Below, piece after piece: positions 21,998 through 32,885 of a stretch of DNA of 64,000 nt (the first letter of the stretch is position 1; each line of letters starts with the position of its first letter). Both the position numbers and the translations under genes were made by a program. The stretch is from Paratinospora sagittata. Taxonomy: Eukaryota > Streptophyta > Magnoliopsida > Ranunculales > Menispermaceae. The notes under the pieces are model-generated. The model saw only the letters and a list, made by a program, of their open reading frames with translations. It did no database searches and was not told where the DNA came from. The stretch lies in the NCBI GenBank assembly GCA_035771175.1, contig CM069597.1:13985001-14049000 (forward strand). Reading direction: 5' to 3'.

Positions 21998-24900
21998 TTA
22001 AGAAATACCTAAGCCCATGAACTCAGCAAAGTGCTTCATCATGTAGTCCTCACGCTCCCAAGTAACCTGCTCCTCGCCATGGAACTGCCATCTCACCTTA
22101 ACCATCGGAATCGCGCGGTTACGTAACCTCTGGACCTTCCGGTCAAGTATCTGAATAGGTTCCTCATCATAAGTCCCATCCTGCCTCAGTTCAATGTTCC
22201 TCCAGTCCAAGACGTGATCAAAATCACTCTTGTACACTCTCAACATTGACACATGAAAGACATTGTGGACTGCTGCTAACTGAGGTGGCAAGGCTAATCG
22301 GTAAGCGACGGGGCCAATTCGTTCTAAAACCTCGAACGACCCAATAAATCTCGGAGCGAGCTTGCCTTTTATCCCAAATCTAGTTTGGCCCTTCTGAGGT
22401 GAGACCTTCAATAAAACTTGGTCACCCACCTCGAACACTACGGTCTTCCGCTTGGCATCAGTGTAACTCTTCTGCCTGTCTTGGACTACTTTTATATTAT
22501 GCTTGATCCTCTTAATCTTCTCTGTGTGTTCTTGTACAAACTCTGGTCCCATCACCGCAACATCCCCTACCTCTGTCCAACAGATTGGAGATCTACAGGG
22601 TCGACCATACAATGCCTCAAAAGGAGCCATGCCACTACTGGACTGATAGCTGTTGTTGTACGCGAACTCACACAGATGTATGTACTCCTCCCAGTTACCA
22701 CTGGACTCAAGGACACAAGCTCGAAGCATATCCTCTAAAATCGATATCAACCTCTCAGACTGGCCATCCGTCTGGGGGTGAAAAGCGGTACTGAGATCTA
22801 GTATAGTGCCGAGCTGCCTCTGCAACCCCTGCCAGAATACCGATGTAAACCTCGGATCCCTATCTGACACAATCGAAACTGGCACTCCATGTAATCTGAC
22901 TATCTCCCGCATATAGAGTCTGCTCAGCTTGTCCATAGAATCCCTAGTGTTCACCGGTAGAAAGTGAGCGGACTTGGTCAAGCGATCAATAATAACCCAA
23001 ACAACATTATGTCTCCTCGGGGTGTTGGGTAATCTCACAACAAAATCCATAGTGACGTGCTCCCATTTCCACTGAGGAATGGCAAGCGGTTGCATCTGCC
23101 CTCCAGGCCTCTGATGCTCAGCTTTGACTCTTTGACAGATCTCACACCTCTGAATGAACTGCGCTATCTCTCTCTTCATGTCGGGCCACCAATACATTAT
23201 TTTCATATCATGATACATCTTGGTTCCGACAGGATGAATAGCATAATAAGATCTGTGAGCCTCTTGGAGAACACTCTGTCTGAGTCGTGGATCTGCGGGA
23301 ACCCATAAACGTCCCCTAAATCTCAAGGCACCATCAGATGACAAGTGCCAATCAGTAAAATCACTGCTCTCAGCCCAAGACTTGTACATCCCATGATCAA
23401 CGTCAAGTCTCTGTTGGTCAATTACCTACTGGACTTGTGTAGGCCGAGCTCTCATTTGAGCACATATCACAATCTGATCTGAAGGGGTAGCACATATACT
23501 CATAACCGTAGCCGCCTCAAGTAGTCTCCACTCATGAGACATCTGGCGTGCTACCATAACTGCCTCTACCCGCTTCCTGCTCAACGCATCAGCCACTACA
23601 TTGGCTTTACCTGGGTGGTATTCCAATGTAAAATCATAGTCTTTGAGGAGCTCTAACCACCTTCTCTGCCTCATGTTCAATTCCTTCTGAGAGAACAAGT
23701 ACTTGAGGCTCTTATGGTCAGAATACAAAGTGAATCTCTCACCATAGAGATAATGCCTCCAAATCTTCAAAGCAAAAACCACTGCGGCCAGTTCTAAGTC
23801 ATGAACATGGTAGTTCTTTTCATGCACCTTCAACTGCCTCGATGCATAAGCAATGACCCTATCCTTCTGCATCAACACGCAACCCAAGCCAATACGAGAG
23901 GCATCGGTATAGATAACCAACTCCTGATCAGGCTCTGGCAAAATCAACACTGGCGTAGATGTCAATCTTTTCTTCAGTTCTAAAAAGGCATTCTCACACC
24001 CCTCGGTCCAGACAAAGGACACATCTTTCTGGGTGAGCCTAGTCATAGGCGTAGCTATCTTGGAGAATCCCTGAACGAATCTCCTATAGTAACCAGCTAA
24101 CCCAAGAAAGCTTCTGATCTCGGTCACTGTGGTAGGCCTAGGCCAACTGATAATGGCTTCAACCTTAGATGGATCAACTGAAATCCCCTCAGAACTCACC
24201 ACATGACCTAAGAACTTCACTTTAGTGATCCAAAACTCGCACTTGCTCAGCTTTGCATATAGCCTATGCTCTCTCAGAGTTTGCAAGGTCACTCTAAGGT
24301 GTTCTTCATGCTCAGCCTGAGTCTTGGAATACACCAATATGTCATCAATGAAGACGATGACAAACTTATCCAGATACTGCCTAAAGACCCTCTGCATCAG
24401 GTCCATGAACATCGCCGGTGCATTAGTCACACCAAATGGCATCACAAGGAACTCATAATGTCCATAGCGGGTTCTGAATGTTGTCTTAGGCACATCCTCC
24501 TCCCTGATCCTCAACTGATGATACCCGGAGTGCAAATCAATCTTTGAAAAATACCTCGCTCCCCTCAACTGATCAAACAAGTCATCAATCCTTGGGAGAG
24601 GATATTTGTTCTTGATGGTCACCCTGTTCAATTGGCGATAGTCGATGCACAACCGCAAGCTCCTATCTTTCTTTTCACAAAAAGAACTGGAGCTCCCCAG
24701 GGTGACACGCTCGGGCAAATAAAGCCCTTAGCCAATAACTCTTCGAGTTGTTTCTGCAACTCTCTCAACTCGGCTGGCGCCATTCTATATGGTGCCATGG
24801 AGATAGGCTTCGTGTCAGGGACTAGTTCAATAATGAAATCGATCTCTCGCTTCAGTGGTAATCCTGGAAGATCCGCAGGGAACACATCTGGAAAGTCCCT

Positions 24901-25257
24901 AACAATAGCAATATCCTCGAGTATCACCTCACTAGTTTCTTCTTCATCAGGCACTAACCCAGCCAAAATCTCTCTATCTCCATCAGTCACAAATCTACCC
25001 CTTGTGACTGTCTGGTCTGAAGCTCTACCCTATAGTGTAAACACTGGGTGTCCGGGGATCTGAAAAATGATTCTCTTCGCGAAACAGTCGACAACTGCAT
25101 GATAAGCCGCGAGCCAATCCATCCCTAGAATTGCATCAAACTCTAAAAACTCTAGGACTCGAAAGTCAATAGGCATCTCAACATCACCAATCTGAACCAC
25201 ACACTGGCTACAGATCATGTTCGGGTAGATCCTTTCCCCAGCTACAGTACTCACCAC
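21998..25257 (-). pseudogene. pol: Tek-3 pol: protease, reverse transcriptase, RNase H, integrase, chromodomain-like tail
   Basis: Protease tail with LEFDAILGMDWL (25257-25030). RT from 24990 with [11 protein letters not shown], then [21 protein letters not shown], and the catalytic box [10 protein letters not shown] (about 24340). RNase H with VIYTDAS and the end [14 protein letters not shown] (about 23590). Integrase from 23389 with the HHCC finger [22 protein letters not shown], then [21 protein letters not shown] and [12 protein letters not shown] for the DDE triad. The C-terminus [18 protein letters not shown] (about 22050) is chromodomain-like, as in the Tekay/Del clade. Breaks: a stop at about 25030, a frameshift near 24680 and a stop at 23426. 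Otherwise the frames are long, so decay is mild. Confidence 0.95.
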
Positions 25258-26725
25258 TAACCATGTGCTAGCCCTAATGGGAAATGCAAACTATCTACCA
25301 TACGTCCAGATATGAATGATAATGTAGAACCAGCATCAAATAATACATGCATAGAAGTACCACAAATAATAAGAGTACCTTCCACCAAAGTCCTGGATGC
25401 TGTCGGGTCTGGCTTAGTAGCTGCCTTCGCTGTCTCTCTGGCAATGGACTGCTGCACAAATCCCTGAGCTCTCTGAAAATTTGGACACTCTAACTTCCTA
25501 TGCCCAGCCTGCCCACATTGATAACATAAGAACGGAGCCCTGGGCGCAAATGATCCAGTCTGAGATGTCGTCACATAGCCTCCTCGGCTTCTACCTCTGC
25601 CTCGGCCAGCAGTCTGTGGGAATGGGGGTCTCGGTGCACTCGGTGCCTGAATAGGAATCGGGACAGGAGAGGAAACGACTGGTGAGGCCATCACACCAGT
25701 CTGAACCTGGGATGCCTTACTCTGAGCACCATTAGACTGTGCTCTTCCATAAAACTTTCTCTTCCTTTCCCATCTTCCCTTCTTCCACGGAGTCTGGAAC
25801 TGTCCCCCAGACTCTGCTTGTGAAGTCTGTTCACCTGGAGCTGCCCGTGTAGACATACCATCAACCCGCTCAGCCAACTCATACTGTTTGGCCCTCTGGA
25901 CCACTGTGGTAAAATCAGTCATCTTCATCACAGACAAGGCCTGTCGGATCGCAGGCCTTAGGTTCAAAGAAAACCTCATAATCTTGTCACTCGGCGTCTG
26001 AACTAACCCAGGGGCATAAACTGCAAGCTGCCTAAATCTGAGCTCGTACTCCCTGACTGACATGGTGCCCTGTGCGAGATTCAAAAACTCGAATTGTTTA
26101 GCCTGTCTCTCAGTTTCTGGAACGTAAGCATGTAAGAACAGTCGTTTGAAGGTGTCCCAACTCTTCACTGCCCCCTGTGTATCCAACAGTTAAAGCCACC
26201 AGTCCTCTGCATCACTCTCCAGTGTGTGAGCAGTACATAAGACCTGAGACTCCTCATCAAGCTCTAATAAGGAGCGACTGATCTTCTCGACATTCTTCAG
26301 CCAATCTTCGGCCTCTTCAAGTCAACCCCACCAGTGAATTCCTTAGGCTTTAGCTTCATGAACTTCTCTAGCAGTTTGATCCGCCGATCAGTGGGGTTCT
26401 CCACAACAATAGGAGCAGGTGTAGGCATAGGCTGAGGTACAACCATTTGAGGTCCTGCTGCCCCTGCAGCTCCACTAGCCTCGACCCCACTAGTGCCCGC
26501 CTCCTAAGGTATTGTTTGAGGTGACTGTCGAGCAATAGCCTCAACCTCCTGCACTAACGCCTGTATCTGTGAAGTTTGGGCTGCCATCAAGCGGCCCTGT
26601 GCCTGAATGATCTCCTCCATCCTCCCCATCCGGTCATCATCGGATGGCCCTGTGTGTGGCTGTCCCAATCTCTCGCTCATCCTCATTACAATCGAGAAGT
26701 AGAAATACGAGCAACCATCACACAT
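25257..26725 (-). pseudogene. gag: Tek-3 gag with CCHC knuckle and protease start
   Basis: N-terminus near 26686 (MRMSERLGQPHTG). The stop at 26504, a frameshift near 26320 and a stop near 26190 split it. The main piece (26186-25257, 309 codons) has the gag core WDTFKRLFLHAYVPE..EFLNLAQGTMSVREYELRF, a basic RGRGRSRGG stretch, the zinc knuckle CYQCGQAGHRKLEC (C-X2-C-X4-H-X4-C, about 25520) and the protease motif LFDAGSTLSFIS (about 25330). It binds genomic RNA and forms the particle in live relatives. The frame shifts by one at 25257 into the rest of the protease. Confidence 0.93.
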
Positions 26726-26907
26726 TAAAGAATTTAAAACATTAACAAAGCCCCATAACTACCCATATCATATAATACACACAGAAAATATGATAGTAAG
26801 GCTTTTAAGTTAGTTCCTTTAAGCTTTCTAATCACCTAAATCTCTCACCCAATTCCTAGGTCAAAGTCATCTAAGTCCAATACATAGACCAAACCTAGTA
26901 AAATCAG

Positions 26908-26919
26908 TCTCTGATACCA
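26908..26919 (-). promoter_or_regulatory. Tek-3 primer-binding site (tRNA-iMet)
   Basis: The minus strand reads TGGTATCAGAGA, 2 bp from the LTR end. It has a duplicate at 18975-18986 in the deleted second unit. Confidence 0.85.
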
Positions 26920-26921
26920 AC

Positions 26922-29853
26922 TGTGGCGACCCCGCACCCCGGACCACCAACCCCGCAGGGAGTGGCATGCGGAATGCCGGGGCGGGACGCCCGGCGTAGG
27001 CATCTCCGACCACTCCTCAACTCCCGTGAGGTGGTTGAGACCCTACGAGCCTTATCTCAAACAACGACATAATATCAAAAGGTACTAAACAAAACTACCC
27101 ACCGTATTAATCGTCCAAGACAATAGATAATCCATAAAAATTGAACCATAAATAAAATCATAATCCCTACAGTCCATTAAAATTGACATACACATAAAGT
27201 CCAAAATTGTGGGTACAAATAAAAACCATCATATGCCCACATGGTCTATCTAACAAATCCCAACTCACCCATACTACAATGTGGTAAGTATTATAATTAC
27301 ATAATCCAAAATATAATACTTCATAATTTAAAACACAGTTCAATCAAAATGCCTCTCAACTCACATCGAGGCTTTGGATTCTCTCGCAGGCAAGGCCCTC
27401 AAGATATAACTACTCATTTGCCCTTATTCGGGACAGAAGGACCTGAAAGAGGAAAATGAAGGTGAGCCAACGGTGCCCAGTGAATAGAATTCAAATATGC
27501 TATCAATACTCATCAATAAATATCATGTATGCATGTCAATGTGTAGCATGATTAAAAGCTCATAACATATAGATATCAAGCATTTATAATAAGTTCGATG
27601 CAAGTAAAAGCTTATCAATTTGGATCCACATTCCACATGCATTGGGTTACTAGTGCACGTCTATTTCACCGTACCGTTGATCCCAATCATGTTTATTTTG
27701 GGTTACTAGTGCACGTCTATTTCACCGTACCGTTGACCCCAATCTCTTCCTTTCCTAAAACCCTCCTATGACAAGGTTAAGTCCCCCCTATTAGCCAGAT
27801 AGATGGGCCCAACCAAAGTCATAAGGTTTTCTCAAATCAATGCATCATTCAAAACATTAGAACACATTCATGCTTTCAACATACAATATATAAGTGATAT
27901 GATGACATAAAAGATATAATCATAAATGAAGTTTACTCACAACCAAGCCTCGCGAGAGTATTTAACCACACACGATCACCAAACCGAATCAACCCAATCA
28001 AGATCCTGAAACATTCATCAATATCCCACCATACATCAATTTCTATGCTCAATCACATAGACATTATACATCAACCCTAAATCAGCCCACATATAAACAA
28101 TAGGCCTAAATCCCATCTAATCCCATCATTCAACTCAAATCACATGACTTAGGCCTCTAATGCATAGTTCTCATACATAAACCATTCTATTAATCATAAA
28201 TATTGATTTTCAATTCCTTAGGCATAAACATGCCCAAATTGGGTCACTTGATCACAAGTAGGCCTAACTCATGATATGGTCACAACTACCAAATCAGTAG
28301 CATAATCAACCCTAATCTTGCTTAATTAAACATAAGTTGCATGAATTCAATGATTCTAGGCCAAAAACATCAAAAGCCCCAAAATATGAAAATTTTCATA
28401 CTTAGGCCATATTGCCGATTTACACTAGGTCACCATGTTCAACCATGTATATCACTGATTTTGCATCATGGGTTCATCAACAATGGCAACTAGGTCAACA
28501 TAGTTGACATGCAAGCCATTTGGAAAGGTCTAAGTTCATATTCTAAATTTAGGTCTAATACAAGCAACCCTACCAATTCTTCATTTACTATTCTGTTCAG
28601 ATGTATCAATATACCAACAGAAATATGTAATCACAAAATCAACCGTACAGATTGAAGTATGTGAAGAAAAAAACCTTCTGTCCAAATATCAGCCCAATCC
28701 AACGGTGGACCGAAACGATAAGTATATTTGATGAACAAGTCTCTAATTAGACAATTTCTCCTTTCCTGCTGTAAATTCTCAAACTTAGATGACTATATCG
28801 CACACAATACTAAACGAATAAACATCTCCACCGTTCATAGTACAGAAATATCAGTTATAAACTACATACCCAAATATGATATCCATCCAACGGTAGATTG
28901 AGGAGATCAAAAAGTTTGACCGAAACGGCAAGAGAAATCCAGACTTTCGAACCAGCTTTGTTTCAGAGGTTAGATCTCTCAGACAAAACCTGTAATCAAG
29001 ATCTTCACTGTTCAGAATGTAGAAATATCAGTTGTACACTACATACCCAGGTGTTAGATCCATCCAACGGTAGATTAAGGAGATCTAAAAGTTTGAGAGA
29101 AACGGTGCAAGAAATCTAGACTTTTCGACCAGCTTTGTTTGAGAGGTTAGATCTCTTAGACGAAACCTCTGATCAAGATCTCCACCGACCAGAATGAATA
29201 AACATAAGCTACGAACGTGCTGACAAATTTTGAGCTCAATCTGACCATATATCCTAAAGATCCAGCTCTTTGATGAAAATTTTGCAGAGATCTTCCTCCT
29301 GCAACTCCCTCATTCTTTCTCTTCTTTTCTTTCTCTTCTTTTTTCCTTTATCTCCACTCACCTCTTTCTAGCACTTCCTTGATTCTCTCCTTGATTCTCT
29401 CCTTGATTCCCTCCACTCATTCTACCACTTCCTTGAGGGCATGAGACGCTTGTCCACTTTCATGCACCAACCTTCACATGTGTTGGTCTCATACTACCCA
29501 TACCAACCACATGTACTTTAACCAATTTCATGATTCCATGTATTTTAGATGTCCAATCCATTTAATACACCAAATTTTCATTCTCATTTATCCTTTTATT
29601 CAATCAATCCTAACTCATATCAATTCATGGTTTAATGGGTCCATGCATAAATAATAACATATGCATTATAATTTAATTTAACATGACCCATATACAATTT
29701 ATGATACACATATTTATATACATTATCAAGCATCAACTATACAAACATTAAACAACCATCAAACAAACACCAAACATATCAAGGCAACGCTTAGAGTTTG
29801 GGTAAAGTGCAATTGGGTTATAGGCTAGATGAAATAATTTTCGGGGCGTCACA
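26922..29853 (-). mobile_element. Tek-3 5' LTR
   Basis: 2932 bp with the same termini as the middle LTR. The right end abuts the TSD CTTTG (29854-29858). It differs from the middle LTR by scattered transitions and by a shorter 12-bp array (29377-29412). Confidence 0.93.
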
Positions 29854-29858
29854 CTTTG

Positions 29859-30043
29859 TATTATTCATTGAGGATTTTGGGAGAATGTTCCATTAACTAT
29901 TTCATGTACAATTATATTCTGAATTTAATGAAATCAGACTTGTACTTAATCGTGCTTCCGCGTACTCAGTTATCGTTATAATGCATTTGTGCCCCGTCCG
30001 TGAGTGTCCCGCCAGTTTAGGCGTGTCCGGGAGGGGTGTGGCA
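29859..30043 (+). mobile_element. Tek-1 5' LTR, part right of Tek-3
   Basis: Continues the Tek-1 LTR (compare 39426-39610) through gcgtgtccgggaggggtgtg and ends GGCA at 30043, where the 3' LTR has GACA. The PBS follows 5 bp downstream. Confidence 0.9.
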
Positions 30044-30132
30044 TTTAATGGTATCAGAGCGTAAGGTCTACGGCCCACCCAAGTCCACTAAATTAGGGAA
30101 AGAAATTATTTATTAGATATATATATCTCTAG

Positions 30133-30175
<43 letters not shown>

Positions 30176-30524
30176 TTATATATAGTTGAGATTTATATTA
30201 AATATATATCTAGAAAACTATATAGTGTTTATATAGTTTAGATTTAAATATATATATAGTTATGATTGAATATATATATCTATATGTCTATGTATATATG
30301 AGATATATATATCATATTGCCAGTTATGATTGAATATATATATCTATATGTCTATGTATATATGAGATATATATATCATATTGCCAATAGAAAAATTTGG
30401 ATTAAATGATGGAATAAACATTAAGAGAAAAATAGAAAATATTGTCCAACGGACAAAACATAAATCTTAAAAATGTTAGGAATATATTTTGTCTTTCACA
30501 AATTTATTTTTCTTTCAGCAAAGA
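30044..30524 (+). other. Tek-1 5' leader with PBS, (TA)n and a 64-bp duplication
   Basis: PBS TGGTATCAGAGC at 30049-30060 (tRNA-iMet). A (TA)n microsatellite spans 30136-30172. A 64-bp unit beginning gttatgattgaata occurs twice in tandem (30259-30322 and 30323-30386). No ORF. The A/T richness suggests repeat growth after insertion or a relaxed leader. Confidence 0.8.
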
Positions 30525-32047
30525 ATGGCCTCAAGTTAAGGAACGACTTTCGGTAGTAGGGAACCAATTCCCACTAGACTCAAGAAATTGTCCAAAAGGG
30601 AGGTTATGACTATGAGGAGTATAGACAATAGATATCTCCGCCTCCGTCCAATCCTTTACGAAAAACTCGCAACACTGGGGTGGTTGAACATAACAAAAGT
30701 TGAGGGTCACGTCTCTTACAACTTGATGAAATCCTTCTACGAAGCAATGAATTGCGTAGGACTTCAAGAAGATGGGATCAACCCTGTTTTAGAGACAACG
30801 GTCAGGGGAACAAAGATTTCTATCAACGTCGAAATTATTGCGCCGCTTATGGAGATTCCAATTGAAGATAAAATCATTGATCCACACGAACCCCAGACAG
30901 TTGGAGAGATCGCAGAGTCCAACGAACAGTTGTTCAATTTTCTCGCCAAAGAACTGTTCAGTCAATCAACGTACACCCACCTCCCCAACAATCTCCTTAA
31001 ACCATCTCTTGTCGGCCTTGGAAAGATCATATTCGGCAACATCTTGCCAGAAAGGGGGACTAGAGGTACTATGTTAAGAGCTCAACTTCTTGTGGTATAC
31101 TGCATAGAAAAGACAATTATGGTCTCCCTACCTCACATCATCATCCAACAAATGTTGAGGGTGATTCAAAACCCTTTAAGAAAGGATCTCCTAGGCTACA
31201 GAGTCTTGATCATGAGGATGCTATACGAGGCAAACGTCAACACTTTCGATGAGTCTTCGAAGCAGATCACTGAGGTGGTTATAGCATCCTTTATCTTCAA
31301 GACATATGTTACAAGTGGAGGGGTAACTGACGAGGAAGTATTCAGCCCTACTTTTAACGGTGAAAGAATTAGAGACGAAAAAGGACATTGTTACCGAAAA
31401 AGTCGACGCAAGATTCCTGTTAGGGAGGTACCAAATAACGAGCAAAACCAAAACCATACGTCAAACCCAGCCTCAAATAATGATCCAAATAGCACCCATT
31501 CACTGAGGAAGATTTATTTGCCAATCTAAATCAACCTAAACCAAATCAAGATAAACAAGAAGTTCTATCAAATCCACATTCCTGGAACATGACAACTCAA
31601 GGCAATACTACGTACCAAAGGTTTCCAACTCCTGAGGTACCGTATCGGCCAGTTCCACAAGTTCCTGTGAACCAACAACAACAAAATTTTGCGGCACCAA
31701 AATTTGGAAGACAGGACATCCCAATGAGCCCATTGTTTCAAGACTTTTCAAACCAAACATATCCAAATGTCCAAGGGGTTCCATTCAGGGAATCCCCGTA
31801 CAGTCAAAACAACTACCTCACACCTATGAGTCAACCGTATGGCCAATACTTTCCACCAATGCCTACGAACTACCCTCCACCTATGAGACAGTCGACCCAT
31901 CAACCATCGATGGGGCAATCAACTAACCCACTCGAACAGTTAAATGTGATCGTAGCTAGCATTGCTAGAATAGAGGAGACTCAAAGTGATTTCTTAACGT
32001 ATGCAAAACGTCGAAGAACAACGAGCAAATTCTCAACCTTGTTCTAG
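30525..32047 (+). pseudogene. Tek-1 accessory ORF upstream of gag
   Basis: The ATG at 30525 is set by the homologous ORF in Tek-2 (63978). The Tek-1 copy has a stop at codon 5 (30537-30539) and a frameshift near 31490; otherwise it reads about 507 codons. Order: LRPILYEKLATLGWLNITKV, YNLMKSFYEAMNCVG, a GTKISINVEIIAPLMEIPIED segment, then LLVVYCIEKTIMVSLPHIIIQ and LGYRVLIMRMLYEANV. After that come a basic cluster RKSRRK (NLS-like, about 31400), a Pro/Gln/Asn-rich region and a short C-terminal helix. The arrangement resembles the putative plant transposon protein domain found in many plant retroelement ORFs. No catalytic motif is recognised. It is in the sense direction but not in frame continuity with gag, and its function is unknown. 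Confidence 0.75.
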
Positions 32048-32885
32048 TAATCTCTCTAGCAGGAGGTCTAGAAGGAGCAGTAGTTGGCAGGAAAACCAGG
32101 AATGAACACTGGCATTATAAAATTTTATTTTATATGAATGAAATGTTTTATTTAAGACTATCTTTGGTGGGCCGACTTACAACCATTATTTCTTTTGTAT
32201 CACTAACTTTGGAGTGGTATGGGACACAACAAAATTAGATGATACTAAATAAAATGTGGAAGTAAGAAAACCCACGACCTTGTATGAAAAAAAACATTTG
32301 GAGAAAGTTGCATTACTAACATTATCACTAAGTTTACACGGTATGGGACGAGTAAACTTAGACGATACTATTAGTGAACTACGATTCAACTAATGTTTTA
32401 TAGAGACCTTGATCGTACAACTTAACTTGGTTGACACCCTTATTACCAAATTCATGAGGTATGAGACACACAAATTTGGATAATAATCGAAAAGACTATG
32501 CAAAAAAGTTTGAATACATAAGATTGAGATAGAACGTTAGATCAGGATACTTACCGAGGAAAATCTTGGAATTTTTATGACTCGTATGGATTTTCAATGA
32601 AATATATATGTATGTTCACAAAAGAAGCCAGAACCAAAACATTTGAAATACTTGCAAAGTTTTATACTTATTATATAAACAATCTAACCTTGTTTTTACA
32701 CCATGGCCAAACATACGAGGCATATATGATTCTTTGATTCCTCAACAAAAACCTTACACTATACTTAGAAAAATAGGTGATTTTTATATTGCAGTACTCT
32801 CGAATTTGTTGCTGAGAATATCATAACATTATACTTGGCCATAGTTCCTAAATCATGGTATTATTTTCTCCTTGCCAGTGAGAAA
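32048..32885 (+). other. Tek-1 leader between accessory ORF and gag, with three hairpins
   Basis: 838 bp without an ORF. Its homologue in Tek-2 is 61102-61947, so the region is conserved between the two copies. It contains three hairpins with a shared loop (listed separately at 32203-32479). A pyrimidine-rich stretch ending ccttgccag at about 32872-32879 just before the gag ATG might be a splice acceptor for a gag mRNA; this is inference. Confidence 0.6.
32203..32479 (+). ncRNA. Triple hairpin element with GTATGGGA loop (candidate cis-acting RNA)
   Basis: Hairpin 1 is 32203-32238 (stem CTAACTTTGGAGTG / CACAACAAAATTAG, 11 of 14 pairs). Hairpin 2 is 32328-32361 (perfect 10-bp stem CTAAGTTTAC / GTAAACTTAG). 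Hairpin 3 is 32446-32479 (CCAAATT / AATTTGG plus partial inner pairs). Each has GTATGGGA (GTATGAGA in hairpin 3) at the apex. Start-to-start spacing is 125 and 118 bp. Tek-2 has all three with nearly the same spacing. In hairpin 2 the one changed arm keeps ten pairs through two G-U wobbles. A packaging, dimerisation or translation signal is the likeliest role, by inference. Confidence 0.6.

Larger units (their letters stand above)
18458..29853 (-). mobile_element. Tek-3: Tekay-like retrotransposon with partial tandem unit
   Basis: Inserted in the Tek-1 5' LTR with TSD CTTTG (18453-18457 and 29854-29858). In minus orientation the order is LTR (29853-26922), PBS, gag, protease-RT-RNase H-integrase (to 21998), PPT, LTR (21954-18989), second PBS, start of a second gag (to 18484), a 7-bp filler (18477-18483), and the last 19 bp of a third LTR (18476-18458). 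It is therefore a LTR-int-LTR-int-LTR tandem from which most of the second unit was deleted. The two full LTRs differ at only a few per cent of sites by eye, so the insertion is fairly young. Confidence 0.9.

Noticed and set aside
22418..25063. Plus-strand ORFs of 60-143 codons opposite Tek-3 pol
   Set aside because: They are antisense shadows of RT and integrase; the minus frame carries all the domain motifs.
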